Below are positions 1-13,646 of a stretch of DNA of 64,000 bases, one piece after another. Under the pieces are notes generated by a model. The model ran no database searches. It was not told where the DNA came from and saw nothing but the letters and a program-made list of their open reading frames with translations. The stretch is from Symmetrospora coprosmae (lineage: Eukaryota > Basidiomycota > Cystobasidiomycetes > Symmetrosporaceae), in the NCBI GenBank assembly GCA_008802785.1, contig VUYT01000019.1, positions 186,001 through 250,000 of the forward strand. Direction: 5' to 3'. The first letter of the stretch is position 1; each line of letters starts with the position of its first letter. Position numbers and translations under genes: made by a program.

Positions 1-689
1 CTGCTAGCTGCAGCAGCGCATCGCACAAGAAGGTAGATTCGGACCTCGACTACAACGGCGAAGACTTGCGCGTACAGGTGCTCAAGTCGCCCCGGATTAT
101 GGTCGACAGCGGGTCGTTCGAAGAGGCCCGCCTGCGCCGAAGCAGCCAGTCTTCCTGCACAGGCGGCACAAGCTCCAAGTCTTGTTCCTCTCCCTCTTCT
201 GGACAGAGGCAAGCCATGCACCGCCCGGCCTCGCTCTCGTCGCTCAACTGGGCCGGGCACCGCCCCTCATCGCTCTCGGTCGTCACCGACGCAGCAAAGT
301 CGACGTCGCCCATCCGCTCTGCGCACACGCGGTCGCCCCGCTCGCCCCGCTCTGCACGCAGCCCACGCTCGGCGTGCCGCTCTCCGCTCGTCTCGCTCGC
401 AACCTCGGCCAGACTGCACTCGCCCATGCTTCAGGCCATCGAGGAGGGGCTGCAGGGTGTAAAAGTCCATCCTTCGATGGCCCCGTCCCCGCGCACCCCA
501 GCGTTCAGGAGGTACAACTCGTCCGTGCCCCTCTCGCCCAGGAGCCCTCGCAAGCCTGCGCACGCTGCCGAGCGCGACGAAGGCTTTGACACGGGCGCAT
601 TCAACGAAGCAGACGGACCAGTCTACAGCCTGCCAGAGACGGCGATGCGGTCTCCCTCGTTGCTCAGCCCTAGCAGGAGGGCGTTTTAG
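1..689 (+). CDS. C-terminal part of a Ser/Pro/Arg-rich protein (5' end outside window)
   Basis: An open frame runs from the left edge to a TAG at 687-689, so only the last ~225 residues are visible. The sequence is low complexity: SPRSP/RSPRSA-type repeats (around residues 95-115) and many SP/TP dipeptides that could be proline-directed kinase sites. It ends LLSPSRRAF. No folded domain is recognisable. A CTGCAG at 8-13 could be a splice acceptor, so the first few codons may be intronic. I do not recognise the family; a disordered regulatory tail is the most that can be inferred. Confidence 0.6.
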   Translation, partial: ASCSSASHKKVDSDLDYNGEDLRVQVLKSPRIMVDSGSFEEARLRRSSQSSCTGGTSSKSCSSPSSGQRQAMHRPASLSSLNWAGHRPSSLSVVTDAAKSTSPIRSAHTRSPRSPRSARSPRSACRSPLVSLATSARLHSPMLQAIEEGLQGVKVHPSMAPSPRTPAFRRYNSSVPLSPRSPRKPAHAAERDEGFDTGAFNEADGPVYSLPETAMRSPSLLSPSRRAF

Positions 690-1706
690 ACGCGTCTTTC
701 CATGCGATAAAAACTGCACCCGCCCATCCAAAAATTGTCCGGATGCGAACACATGCATGAACCTATCTGCTCCTTGTGTGTCTCACTCACTACTGTACTT
801 GCGCCCTCGAAGGCTCTATCGTGCTGCTGCAAGCTCTGTGCCGTGTCGACACCGGCATGAGGGACCCCGATCGCGCGTCGTGTTTGGATGTTCAAGGCTC
901 GAGCGAGCGACCGACAGGCTGATAGAGCTGCAAGGCAAGAGCAATAGAGGCGACGCCGGGAATGAGACTGTCAATATGTCGCTCACTCGCTCTGCCTCTC
1001 TGTCCCTGCCTCCGTGTGTCTGCGTGCTTGCTGTCCTGTTGCAGCTGAAGGAGGCTCGTGCCTCCAAGGACCCGCCCGCGACCGAGCACGGCTGGTTTCG
1101 ACAGTCCAACCCACTCGCAGCAGGCAACTCACGGAGCAAGGTATCCGTATCTGGCATAGACAGGCGGAGCTGCCGCATTTGAAGCATATTCGACAGCCTG
1201 CACACCCCCCACACTCGTTTTACAGCAGTCACGCCAGCAAGCAGCTGCAGCAGGAGCGCGCCCAGCCGTCTGCGCCAAACTACTCCTACTCCGCCCAGTT
1301 CCTCCCCGCCCGGACCCCTTTGCCAGACTCGGAACGAGCAGGATAGAAGAAGAGAGAAAGCAGGCGCAGGTGCATCGCATCGCATCTGAAAGACGCACAC
1401 ACGCTCGGTCGCCAGATCGTGCATCCCTGTCGGACGCCCGTCGCCCACACCCCGCGGCGCCGTTCGCGGATCTCGCTCTCGACGCCCCCGTCCGCCCGAC
1501 CCTTTCAGCCCCGTCCTACGCGACAGGCAGACAGCAAGGAAGAGGATCCATTATTGCATACAACTGCAAGTGTAGCAGAGCGCACCGGGTTCGTCAATCA
1601 CTCACCGCCGCGAGGGAGCATCGCTCTCACCACCTCGTCCAAGCGCAATAAACACGGGCCACCTCGCAATCGCATCGACCCGACTTCAGTCTAGCACCAC
1701 CATACG
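690..1706. other. Intergenic region upstream of CHS7
   Basis: About 1 kb between the Ser/Pro-rich gene and CHS7, both on the plus strand. It holds pyrimidine-rich stretches and scattered short open frames with no family resemblance. It should contain the CHS7 promoter and 5' UTR; I found no convincing TATA box or other site. Confidence 0.5.
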
Positions 1707-3607
1707 ATGGTGCGCTCCTTCAGCTATGGCGACTGGAACGAGATATGTCGGAATGTCCCAAGTGTGAGTGTCTTTGCAGCGGGCGCTCCTTTCATCCACG
1801 GGTGGGCAGTGCCAGCAGGGCGACCACCAGGGCGCGTCACCCAGCAGCAGCAGCAGCAGCAGCAGGCAGGAAGTGGCAAGGGTCGCGCGGGAGCGGGAGT
1901 GGGGAAGGCAGCCAAGGAAATCAGGCGGCCAGACAGTGCGCAGGCTGCAATAGCAGACGGAGCCAGTCGCCAGGAGAGACTGCCCCGACAGCTCGGTCGC
2001 GATGCTCATCCAGTGCACAGACCGCTACACCAGCGCTTGGGGAGAAGCGACCTCGACCCCGCCCGCGCCCGCTGCGAGCCCAGTGGCGAAGCGATGCATC
2101 TGCCCTGTTCCCCTTCATATCGCAGGCCCTCGTGGTGCACGCGCGCGCTGCGAGCTCGAGCTGATCCGCTTCTGCCCGTCCATGATACAGATGCCCGTCT
2201 GCTCGCTCTTCCTGCACCAGCAACTCTCCCTCCTGCAACCCTCCCAGTACCAGAGCGCACTCGCATTACCGGACCGGGCCGCAAATCCCGCAATTTACGA
2301 CATTGCCATCGCATCTGCCGGCCTGGGCGTTCGCTCTGTGTGCGCCATCCCGCGCATGGGCAGCGTCGGCGGCTTTCCGGGGTCCGCAGGCAATGCGGCC
2401 AACATCGTCCTGTGCGCGATTGGCGTGCTTGTTGGAGTCTTCCTCGCGTTGAAAGCTGGAAAGCGGCAAGCGGCAGTCGCACGGTGGGAGATCCGGGCGT
2501 TCTTCATCATTTTTGCGCTGCAGTGCTTGTTCCAGCTGCTGTCGACTGGTGGGTGCCGTCTCGCTGCATCAGGGCGGTGACGACGGGAGGCTGAACCCCC
2601 CCCCCCCCCCCGATGGCACATGCACAGGCTCCTTCATCCGGCAAAATACCGCGGCCATTGTCTGGGTGACAGCGATACAACTTGGCCTAGTTCTGTTGCT
2701 GTGAGCTCTGCATTGTGACGGCACGCGCGAATGGACCTGTGGACTACCGGCTGACGCATTCCATGTGACATTCGGCAGCTTCTGGACGCTAGCCTGGTCG
2801 TCTTTCCTGACGGTGCAGCTCATCGAAGACGGCACACCCGCATCCATCATCCCATACTCGCTCATCTCCCTCGTCCTCTTTATCGGGTTTACGTACATCT
2901 GCCTCGATACGGGCTTCTCCGTGTCGGGCTACTTTGACACTGAGCCGGGAGTGCTTCACAATAACTGGATCTTCACCATCCTCATTGTGCTCTGCGCGGC
3001 GTTCGTCCTCTTTTCGATTGTCGTCAGCATTTGGGTGTCAGGCATGTTCCTTCGCGAACGGAAACCACTGTGTGCGTGATGACGTGCGTGGTGATAGCTC
3101 TGAAGGCGATAACTGGCTGACCTGCGCTTGTCTCGCACAACACACGCAGTCCTTTACTCTGGCGCGCTGCTCTTTTTCATTTTCGGACAAGCGGCGCTGT
3201 GGGCGCTATCGCAGCGCATGTGCATCGGGACGAACAGCCGGGTGGACGGCTCGTTCCTGAGCACGCTGTGCACGATCATCAGCGTCGCCTTCTTCTACTA
3301 CGCGTGGCAGAGCGTGACGGAGGACTACTGGGACGAGGTGACGACGGAGCGCATGTCGCAGTACGGCGGCATGGGCGTGGGAGACGGCAGCAGCGGGGGC
3401 GACCGGTACAGCAGCATTGGCAACCCGCTCCTTCCCGCAAATCAGCAGGCGCAGCAGCAGCAGTACATGCAGCAGCCGCAGCACGCACAGTCGCACCCGC
3501 TGCAATATGGCAACAGCATGCGCAGCTCGACGACGGGCGCGGGGCACGGGCAGTACACGCAGCAGACGAGCCCGCTCCAGTCCAACTACCCGTACTCGGA
3601 GAGGTGA
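1707..3607 (+). CDS. CHS7: Chitin synthase export chaperone Chs7
   Basis: Five exons: 1707-1763, 2191-2548, 2628-2700, 2779-3071, 3150-3607 (412 aa). Chs7 is an ER membrane protein that lets chitin synthase III leave the ER. The N-terminus has the family signature (FSYGDWNEICRN, then MPVCSLF after the first intron), followed by about seven hydrophobic segments between residues ~88 and ~310. Conserved blocks include GNAANIVL, LLSTGSFIRQNTAA, QLIEDG, LYSGALLFFIFGQA and the TEDYWDEV end of the core. Unusual points: intron 1 is long (427 nt) and holds a CAG repeat; intron 2 holds a 16-C run; a ~90-residue Gln/Gly/Ser-rich cytosolic tail is absent from the ~316-aa yeast protein. Junctions keep frame throughout. 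Identity is confident; the exact intron 1 acceptor is slightly less so. Confidence 0.93.
1842..1865 (+). repeat. (CAG)8 microsatellite in CHS7 intron 1
   Basis: Eight perfect CAG units. In this model the tract is intronic, so it does not encode a glutamine run. Confidence 0.95.
2596..2611 (+). repeat. Poly-C run (16 C) in CHS7 intron 2
   Basis: An uninterrupted C tract 16 nt before the exon 3 acceptor (CAG at 2625-2627). It acts as a pyrimidine tract and is prone to length errors or polymorphism. Confidence 0.9.
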
Positions 3608-4417
3608 TCTCTTGTGCCGCTCTCCTCTCGATCGATCAAGACTCGCCCTGATACAACGGCGTCCTGAAACCGGAATGGGCAATAAAAGCTTCTGCAAGGA
3701 CACTTCGCAGGCCCCCGTAATTCCGACAGACACGGTCGGTGCCTCTCTCTGTACTAATCGGCAGTAAACCCATCCCTCGACCACATCGCCGCTACCGCCG
3801 AACTCTTGTTGTCCACCCCAACCATCCCCGTCCGCTGCATCCGCCTGCTTTTGGCCGTATGGGCTTCACGCTCTGCCTCTTTCACACTCCAACTGTTCTA
3901 TATACATGGCGCACCTCTCTCTTTCTCTGCCTCCCTCTTCGTAGTTCATGCCTCGGGCGTACTTGCCTCTGCAACCAGATTCCATGCTCGGACCTCTTCG
4001 TTCCTGCTCTGTATTCCTGCCTTGATGGACTGTCGGTCTCGCTGGCACACACAGTCGCGTGCACGCGCGATGTAAGGATGTGCGTTTCGCTTCTATTGCT
4101 GCCCGTAACTTCGACGAGCCGTGTCCTCTCCGCGAGGCCACGCCGTTGTTGACATGCAGTGCAAGCCGGAAGGAATTGCAGCGCATGGTGCATGCGTATG
4201 CCGTTCCACGCGACTGTTGCCTATCCCTCGACGTATGTGGAACATCGTCGTGCTTACTCTGTCTCGCCTTGAGCGGAGGGAGGAAAGAGCCGAAAGGGAG
4301 ACGTGGCCACGCCCCGTGCCCCAGGGCCAGCGCGCTCCCGTGTCAGCTTATCCTTCGCCCTCCTACACACCCATCGTACATCTAGCACCTCGCCCGCACA
4401 TATAGTCCAGTTTCATC
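3608..4417. other. Intergenic region between CHS7 and YPT1
   Basis: About 810 bp with no supported gene. It contains CT-rich stretches and a TATA-like CTATATACA at ~3898. It probably holds the CHS7 terminator region and the YPT1 promoter/5' UTR. Confidence 0.5.
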
Positions 4418-5697
<1,280 letters not shown>

Positions 5698-5955
5698 GTA
5701 GTGGAAGAGAGAAGGCTGCCCCTACCCCTGCGTCTACGATGCTTTCTGTCCCTGAGTCTGCGTCCGCTACGACTTGTATGCAGACCTGTCTGTTACCTGT
5801 AGTTACGCCAACGAGTCTTGTCCTCACTCTTCAATCTGCACTCCGCTGCGCCTCGCCCCTATTTGCGACTGCAAGACAAGGAGAACGTGACTTCGCCTCG
5901 GTGAGGCCGTCGCTTCTGTCGCCTCCAAAACCACGCCGCGACCGATGCAGCAGGC

Positions 5956-8900
5956 ATGCCATTCTCGCTCAGAGGATGGGCATCGCCTCTGTCATGGCCT
6001 GCCTCGCTGCCGTCCCTGCCCGGCTTCAGCTTCAGCCTCAGCTCGCTCGGTCGCCAGTGGCAGCGCCGTCTCCTGCTCCACCTCGTCCGTCGCGCCCTCT
6101 CTGGTATCGTGGTGCTGCCTGACGAGCATGGCCAGGATCACAATGACGCCCTCGAGCAGTCTACCTTCCTCACTGCTGATCTGAGCGCGGGCAGCCTCGT
6201 CCTCACCAAGCTCAAGCTCGACGTCGACGTGCGTGGACGGGCATAGCTAAGTGCAGGCTGCGGCGGATGACCGGCTGACATGGATCCGTGCGTGAACGCG
6301 CTTCAAGGGCATCAACGCACGCCTGGCGGCATACACGAAAGCGCTGCCAGTAGAGGCCGTCATCACCTCGGGCAGGGTCGGCAAGGTGCACCTTGTGCTC
6401 GGAGACGCGGTACCCGACACGCCGTCACTCTCGCCACCACCTCCCTCTGGCAGCTCGACGTCAGCCACGGACCGCCTGCTCAACGCACCAATCCACCTCG
6501 CGCTCCACGATATCGATATCGACATCCGCGCTACTCCCTCCGTCACGCGTAAGGGTGAATCCAACGAGCCGAATGCACACGCCTTGCTGCCGGACCTTTC
6601 CGCGTCCATCCTGCACGCTGCAAAGGACTACGTGCAGGAAGAGATCCTTTCTTCATCCGAGGCATTCGGTTCCAACCACGATGACAGGAGCGAGCTTGCT
6701 GACGCCGAAGACGACGACCCGTTCGCATCGCTGCCAGGCGCATTCGCGTCCACGTCCAGAGCAACACAGGAGAACAAGGAAGAGCAGGTCGGCCTCGTCG
6801 CGTACGTCATTGAGCGCCTTCTCTCGCGCCTGCAAGTCGAGGTGCAGAACGTGCGCGTGCGCGTCACTCTCGAAGATGCGGAGGGACAGGAAGAGCTTGA
6901 GTTCAGGCTCGCAAAGCTGGAAAGCGCGGCTCGTGTGCAAGAGGCAGGGGAAAACGCACCAGGAAGAAAGAGCATCTCGCGTAATGTCACATTGACGAAG
7001 CCTGAGATCTGGCTTCGCTCAGCGCGGCCATATGCGAAGGCTCCTCGCGAAGGGCACGGGCACAGGTCGCCACAAGGTGTGAAACCGGTCGACAAAGTCA
7101 ATGAACCCTACCCGCCCTCACCAGATTCGGAAGACGACATGGTGATGAGCATGGCTATCGCTGATCTCCGGGACTCGACTCCCTCCGCTTCAGTCACGAC
7201 GGACCCGCGTGCCTCAGAGCCAGATCACCGCACCAAAGACAAGGAGTTTCGGCAGAGCTCTGGGTTGGACACTCTGTCGGACAGCAGTTTTGAAGGGGAA
7301 GACATGTTCTTCAGCACCTTGGGCGGCAATGGAACCACGTCCACGCTACCAGCCCGTCCAAACGGCTCGTCGTCTACGCCTGTCTTCGATCCTCCAACTA
7401 CTCAAGACGGAAGCAAGGCGGTCGAGACTCCTGGACATGCTGAAGCTTCGGTCGAGAAGGAGTGGCAGCAGATGCTGGGTCTCTTGCCATCGCCATCAAT
7501 GCAGTCACTAAGGGAAAGGAGCACGGACAGATCAGGTCTGCAAGCCCTGGCCCAGATCACGTTCGTCACTAGCAGCGGTCGGGGCGAAAGCGGATCTAAC
7601 CAGAATCATCCGGATCAGCACCGCCTCGAGCTGGTCCTGCCGACTCTGTGCGTCAGGTGTGACCCAGAGCAGATCTCGGCGTTTCTAGGATGGTGGTCAA
7701 GGTCGGTGACCTCGCCATCAGAACGGGAGCTGGATGACTCGACCGCGACAAAGTCGGCAGAGTCATCGGTCCTGCTCTACGCAACGATCGGTGCCATCGA
7801 ATGCTGTCTGGCCCTTCGGCCTCGAGCCACGCCCATTCCTCTGGTACGCCCAGACGACACCAGCACTGAACGTGAACCGTCGCTCCAATTGAGCCTCCTG
7901 GGTGTCGAGGGCGCCTATCGAGCGGCAGCTTCACCCGAAGGAAAGCTCGCGATTCGATCATACTCGCTGGATGTGGTGGGTGCAGATGGAGCCGTCTCGC
8001 CGGTCGTGCTGCCAGACGCGGGGCTCGCGTGGCAGTACGCATCTACCGATCTATGTGCGGGAGACTCGATCCCTTCACATGGAGACTGGAGAGCCTCTTC
8101 GTCAGAGCAGTCGCAGCGACAGGGGCAGTGGCAACGGCAGTTGCCTCTTCCGCCGGCCGGCTTGAGGAAACCCACCACGCGAATACCGGTGCTCAACCAT
8201 GCCGTTGCGATGCGTTGGAAGGGTGTCTCTGGATCTATAGTGCTGCAGCCCATACACATTTGGATAGATCTACCTCTGCTCCTAAATGCAGTCCCGCCCC
8301 TTCTGCAGCGGCTCCAACCCAATCCAGCCATCGGGCCTGCTTCAGGTGCACACTCAGCGCAGCGGCCGACGACGACCAGTACAACAGCGACGGATCCTCT
8401 ACGGCCTGGCTACAATGTCGACTTCACATGCGCCTGCATCAGGGTAGAATTCCGCTGCCCCAACCCAACCTCGGGAGATTTGCGTGCGGGTCTGGCTACG
8501 GTTGATGTCAGAGACGTCCAGATCGGCATGGCAGATCCTTACGAGTCCGCGAGCGTCCGCTTCCATAGGGTTTTCGCATTCATGGCCACCCGACACAAGC
8601 CGCTCAGGTCGACATGCTTCCTCCAGCTCGATGGTGAAGGGAAAACGGCCCAGGCCACTGTGAACATTGCCCTGTCGCCTCCCGCTGTATCCGCAGCCGG
8701 TCCGTCACCACGAGCACGAGTCAGGTGTGCACTGGGGGATGCAAACGCATGGCTCAACAAACCGCTGCTGGACGGGCTACAGTACCTGGCAGACGATCTT
8801 GGACAGACTTTCAATAGCAGTCCCGGAAACGCAGGAGCCGCTGGTTCTGCCCAAGATTTCGAGGCCGCCTTCGCTTCCATCGGCAAAGCAACCAGGTCGG

Positions 8901-11900
8901 TGCGCACACCGCTTCTGGCTCTGATGGTTCGAGAAGGTAGGTCAGGATGCGCATATGCTTGTATTCAGATCGAGGCTCTGACGGACGCATACGCATATGC
9001 TAGTCTCTCTGAAGTACATGGTTCCGAGCGGAACTCTGAAAGGCCAACGAAAGATGGCCCTGCGGGTGACGCAGGTCCATGTAGCCATTGAGTCCCGGCA
9101 GGCTCGTACGGTCAGTTAGAGTGATTGCGTAAATGGGAAAGGCCAGATCAGGACAAGTGACTGACTCAGCCGTCACGTCAACAGACCGAGCTCGTGGTCG
9201 ACACCAGCGTACAGTCAGCCTCGCTGGAAGACAAGTCGGATGACAGCGTCAAGCCGAAGGCGCCCCTCTTCTGCCGTCTTGGCGCAGCATCCTCTACCCC
9301 CCTTTTCAGCCTACGCCTGACCTCCTTCTCCGATGCCGACACTTTAGTGAAGCACTCGAAGGTCCAAATCAAGCTCGCTTCCATTCTCTGCAGCAGCGGA
9401 TCCGACATCTCGTTCGCTGTCGACCTAGCCACAGCCCTGAAAGCTCCGCCGGATGCATTTGTCGATGTCGTCCCAAGCGAGACAACCGAAATCGAAGTAA
9501 TACTGCGGGAAGGAGTGATGCGCGTGCTGCCCATGACACTTGACAGCACGATGGCCGTCCAGCTATCCCGACTGGCCTTCTCGACGAAGCTGGTCAACGG
9601 GCAGGCTGGTCTTTCCTGCCTAGTCGACGCAGAGCGCCTTGAGGTCTGGGTAGCAGATGAGGCGCGATCTGGAAAAGAGGGCGAAATCTCTCTCGGCGGA
9701 CTCGGCTATGCTTCGCTCCTCCGACTAGACGCTCTACACTCTAGCATCGTCCGACAGACTGGGCCGCCTGCGAACATGGAGGTCGACATTGCGGGGCTTA
9801 GAGCTGCCATTACTGCGTGTCCTGACACTCTGCTGGTCCTTTCGACTCTCCTGGCCGACTTCGCGCCACCGCCAGTCCCGAAGCCACTGCCTCCGCCCAA
9901 ATCCGTGGCGGACCTATCTGGTTCTATCATCATGCCCAGAGCAGGGCAGCCGGAAAAGCGAGCCACGGCTCGGCCGGAACGAATCGTTACGCCATCTACC
10001 CTCACGGAAAATGAAGACGAGACCGTCCACCTCTACGGAGCCGATCGCATCAAGGTCGACCGGGATTGGCTCACGGCGAAGCCCGAGCCCCCGGCCTCAT
10101 CCCTCTCCGCATCGCCGACCCTTTCACTTCATATGGCACCCAGTGATATTACAATCTCTCTGTATGAAGGATACGACTTTGAGCGGACCCGAAAATACGT
10201 CCGCAAAGCGGTCAAGGCGACCAGAAGACGGCTCGAAAAGATCAGACAGCTCCTAGCCGAGGGGCAGATGCCCGAAGAGACGGTAGACGAAGCAGCCGAC
10301 TATCTGCTCCAATCGGTCTTTCTCCCGTCGCGCCTTCACTCCGCGCGGGACAGCGCTGAGGGAGAGCCAGAGATGGATACAGTCCGCCGAGTTGTCGCGT
10401 TCGATGACGAGCTCGACAATGATAACGACGAGCGGGAGGAGACGGCAAGTGCAGATCAGAGCTGGGAAAGCCTGCATGATCGCTCAATGCAGTCTCGTGG
10501 GAAGGCATCAGCGTCGAACCTGATGACCGCCGATACCCCCCAATCGCTGCAGTCTTCACGGCTGAAGCGGCCAAAGCAGTCGGCGCTCGATGCCCGGCTG
10601 GAAGGCCTCGACGTTCGTTTCGAAGCCTTCGATGCCCAGGCGAGTGCAGAGGCCGCACAGGTCGCCTCGCGAATCGCGTTGAACGTGGGGAACCTGTCCG
10701 TGGTGGATAATATGAAGAGTAGCACATGGCACAAATTCCTCACCGAGCTGCGCCCGCGTGACGGAGGGGTACTCCGGCCTACAGGATCACCTATGGTGCG
10801 CGTCCAGCTCAAGATGGTTCGTAGCCAGGACTCTGGAGGTGAAGAGGCGGACCTCCGCGTGAAGGTGTCTCCCCTCCGTCTACACGTCGACCAAGATGCG
10901 CTCGACTTCATCAAGGCGTTTGCGGCGTTCAAGATGGACGATGCTGATGTAACAGGCAAAGCAGCAGCGCGTTATGCATCGCTCTCGTCGGCGTCCAGTC
11001 GGCGGCCTAGTGCAACATCGCCCGCGCCCATAAAAAGCAACTCTGGAGGCTTTGTCCAACGCGTCGAGATTCTCGCCATCAAGATCAAGCTCGACTACAA
11101 GCCGAAGCGAGTCGATTATCGCGCTCTGCAGCGCGGGCAGACGATCGAAATGATGAACTTCTTCTCGTTCGAGGCGTCCGAAATGGTGCTGCGGCGGCTG
11201 GTGCTCTCTGGCCCTGGGACGTGGGCGCGCGTGGGCGACCTGCTGCAGGACATCTGGACCCCTGACGTCAAGTCGAACCAGCTCGCCGACTTTCTCGCAG
11301 GGATCAATCCCGTTAGATCGGTCGTCAACCTGGGCAGCGGGGTCGCTGATCTCGTACTGCTCCCCGTCCAGCAGTACCGGAGGGACGGGCGGCTGGGCAG
11401 AGGTGTGCAGATGGGCACGTCCCGCTTTGCAAAGACCACGGTGCTCGAGGCGGTCAAGCTGGGCGCGCGGCTCGCTTCGGGCACGCAGGTCATCCTCGAG
11501 CGGGCAGAGCATCTCCTAGGTGGGCGAGGCGAGGTTGTCGTCGGCTCTGTCGCATCTACTTCCTCGCCTGCTGCAGCTGGCGGGAACCTGCTGTCTCGGG
11601 ATCTGCTGGCGGACGCTCTGGACGGCAGCATAGGAGATTACGGCTATGCTGCGGCGACCGTGGGCGAGCCAGACGACGGTGACCCCGCACTGCAGGCGTT
11701 GCATCGCCGAGATGCGCTCAGCCACTTCTCGCAGCAGCCCACGAACGCGCGCGAAGGCCTGCACTCTGCGTACCGCAGCCTGAGCGGCAACGTCAAGTCG
11801 GCAGCCGAGACGATCCTCGCCGTGCCCATGGAGGTGTACGAGCGCTCGAGCGGTGAAGGGGGGCGCGAAGGGCCCGTGAGGGCGGTAGTGCGCGCTGTGC

Positions 11901-12102
11901 CCGTTGCGGTTCTCCGGTCTGGGATCGGCGCGTCGCAGGCCGTGCGAGAGACGCTTCTTGGGCTCAGGAACCAGATGGACCCAGGTGCCAGAGAAGAAAT
12001 CGCCGAGTGAGTCGAGGACTGGAGTCTGACCGGAATGAGGCCGTGCTGATGGGATGGCTTGCGGCACGCAGCAAATACAAGAGACCGCCTTCGAGGTCGT
12101 GA
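5956..12102 (+). CDS. ATG2: Autophagy-related lipid-transfer protein Atg2
   Basis: Five exons: 5956-6228, 6308-8936, 9004-9110, 9185-12006, 12072-12102 (1953 aa). Atg2 is a rod-shaped bridge-like protein that moves lipids from the ER to the growing autophagosome together with Atg18 and Atg9. The N-terminus has the chorein-like start (SLSSLGRQWQRRLLLHLVRRA) with TSGRVGKVHL after intron 1. The highly conserved C-terminal block starts at ~11070 (IKLDYKPKRVDYRALQRGQT, MNFFSFE, WTPDVKSNQLADFLAGI, VNLGSGVADLVLLPVQQYR, GARLASGTQVI). The last 31-nt exon supplies the family-typical end EDKYKRP. Introns are 65-79 nt. The acceptor of intron 3 could also be 15 nt upstream. Length is slightly above the usual 1600-2000 aa midpoint. 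Confidence 0.96.
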
Positions 12103-12415
12103 GGTCCACATTCGGCATGAGCCAGTTTCTGCAGAACGAGCTAGTTTCAAATACAGTGTACGACTGTCAGTCACCTCAACCTCTGTATCGTTTCTCGTAC
12201 TTTCGCGTTGTTGTGTCTCAATGCCTTTACGCAATCAGCTGTTTTCCGTGTATACAGGCTCAGACAGGCATGCTTGTAACGAAGCGGATGTGTCGCGAGA
12301 GTCATGAGGAGGGAATGATTGGAGGAGGGAATGATTGAGGGAACGGGACGGTGATGGAGATACATGATGAATCCTGGGGTCAAGGCAGGTCTTGAGGTGC
12401 ATCGCTCAACCGCCG
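12103..12415. other. Convergent intergenic spacer
   Basis: Lies between the 3' ends of ATG2 (plus) and a small minus-strand gene. It has an AGGAGGGAATGATTG-type direct repeat near 12307-12338 (two copies of GGAGGGAATGATTG, 12309-12322 and 12324-12337) and no supported gene. Confidence 0.4.
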
Positions 12416-13123
12416 CTAGAATGAGATGCGGCCCGCTTCGCCAGACAGGGTTCTGGCCTTCACTGCAGTCTTGTTCTGTGTAAGAGAAGTAGAGTCCTGG
12501 TATCGGTGCGAGCGCTGACGGGAGAACACGACTACGCCGAGCTCACCTTGTGGTCCTGCTCCTCGGGGTGCTGCGCGATTCTGGTGCGTCAGCCTTTCCC
12601 AGGTCGCTATGAACGTCCAGGGAGCCTATCCAACTCACGTCAAGGTACTTCTCATAGTGAGCTGCCATTGCCTCCCTGGTAGGGACCTCCTTGTTGGATT
12701 TAGGGGATATTGCCGACGACTTGGTGGCCTCTCGTGTATCAAGGGCGGGCTTGTCGACCGCAGAGGTACCCGCCAAAGGCATAGCGAGACTAGATGGAGA
12801 GGCGGGAGAGTTAGAGGTAGTCCTAGCCGCGCTGACATGGAGCAAAGCCCCACCTCCTTCGCGATCCCGCTGCGACCGAGGTGAAGATCGAGCGCCTCCA
12901 GGCGGAAGTAGTCAGGGGGACGCGTCGGCTGAGCATGATGCGCAAAAGTGTGATGCGAGTCGTTATGCGAGAGTGATGGACTGCGAATTATTGCAGAGGG
13001 CGGCGGTTGAAGACAGCCTTGCGCCTCTATCTGGACTGACGCGACCACGACCGCGACCGCAGCCCCTCCCTCAGTCAACACCAGTGCGGGGCATCCGACC
13101 CGCTCATCAGAAAAGTCTGTCAT
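12416..13123 (-). CDS. Small hydrophilic protein of unknown function
   Basis: Proposed exons on the minus strand: 13100-13123, 12639-12869, 12547-12570, 12416-12475 (112 aa). The last three exons are well supported by donors GTGAGT and GTGAGC, CTGAC branch motifs and matching phase. They give an acidic/basic C-terminus: AMAAHYEKYLD, then HPEEQDHK, then NKTAVKARTLSG and a stop. The N-terminal half is Ser/Ala/Thr-rich. The first exon (MTDFSDER) and its 230-nt intron are tentative; the start could instead be the internal Met in AMPLAGTS. No family is recognised. It converges on ATG2 and diverges from the bZIP gene. Confidence 0.5.
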
Positions 13124-13646
13124 GTCCGTCGTTGTCTTGGATGTTCCGTTCTCCGCGTTTCCCGCTGTTGCGACCGACTTCCGTAGTTGGCGGAGCTTCT
13201 CGGAAGGGCGTCTCTTGCAAAGAGCGCTTTCCGCCGTACGCAATCCGTGTGCGGCTGACTGCGTGTTCTACCATGTCATGCCAACATTACAGAAGACCGG
13301 CATGTCGAAGCGAGCATATCCGAAGCCAGTCACCGATCCCAGCGCCAGTCCGAGCTGATGGGGTGTCGAGTTCGCGATTCGATGCCAGGTACAGCGAGTG
13401 TCAGATCTGCTTGCGGTACCTTTAGATTGCACAAGGCCTGTACTGCACACGGGTGCCATGTTTCGCGCAAGGTTCGGTCAACTGATACTCGAGTACTACT
13501 GCGTCTGTAGAAGAAACCGCCCCGTCCCTCAAGCGTATCCCGAAATTAAACGATCGCTCATCCCGACACTTGCTCTCCGACATTGAGGAGCAAAAGCAGT
13601 TAATTCCGTACACGTTCAGCGGCTCTCTCCCCTCTGTCTCATTCCA
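13124..13646. promoter_or_regulatory. Divergent intergenic region upstream of the small gene and the bZIP gene
   Basis: About 520 bp. On the minus strand 13268-13459 is open and encodes a short hydrophobic stretch (LGLALGSVTGFGYARFDM) that looks protein-like. I could not join it to a gene. The rest shows no clear signal. Confidence 0.35.

Noticed and set aside
1842-1865. Poly-Gln tract encoded by the CAG repeat near CHS7
   Set aside because: The CHS7 N-terminus continues directly from NVPS to MPVCSLF across this region, so the repeat lies in intron 1.
6386-9091. ATG2 split into separate genes at 9091 and 9194
   Set aside because: Two short introns (8937-9003 and 9111-9184) join the parts in phase and restore a coherent segment (KYMVPSGTLKGQRKMALRV), so it is one gene.
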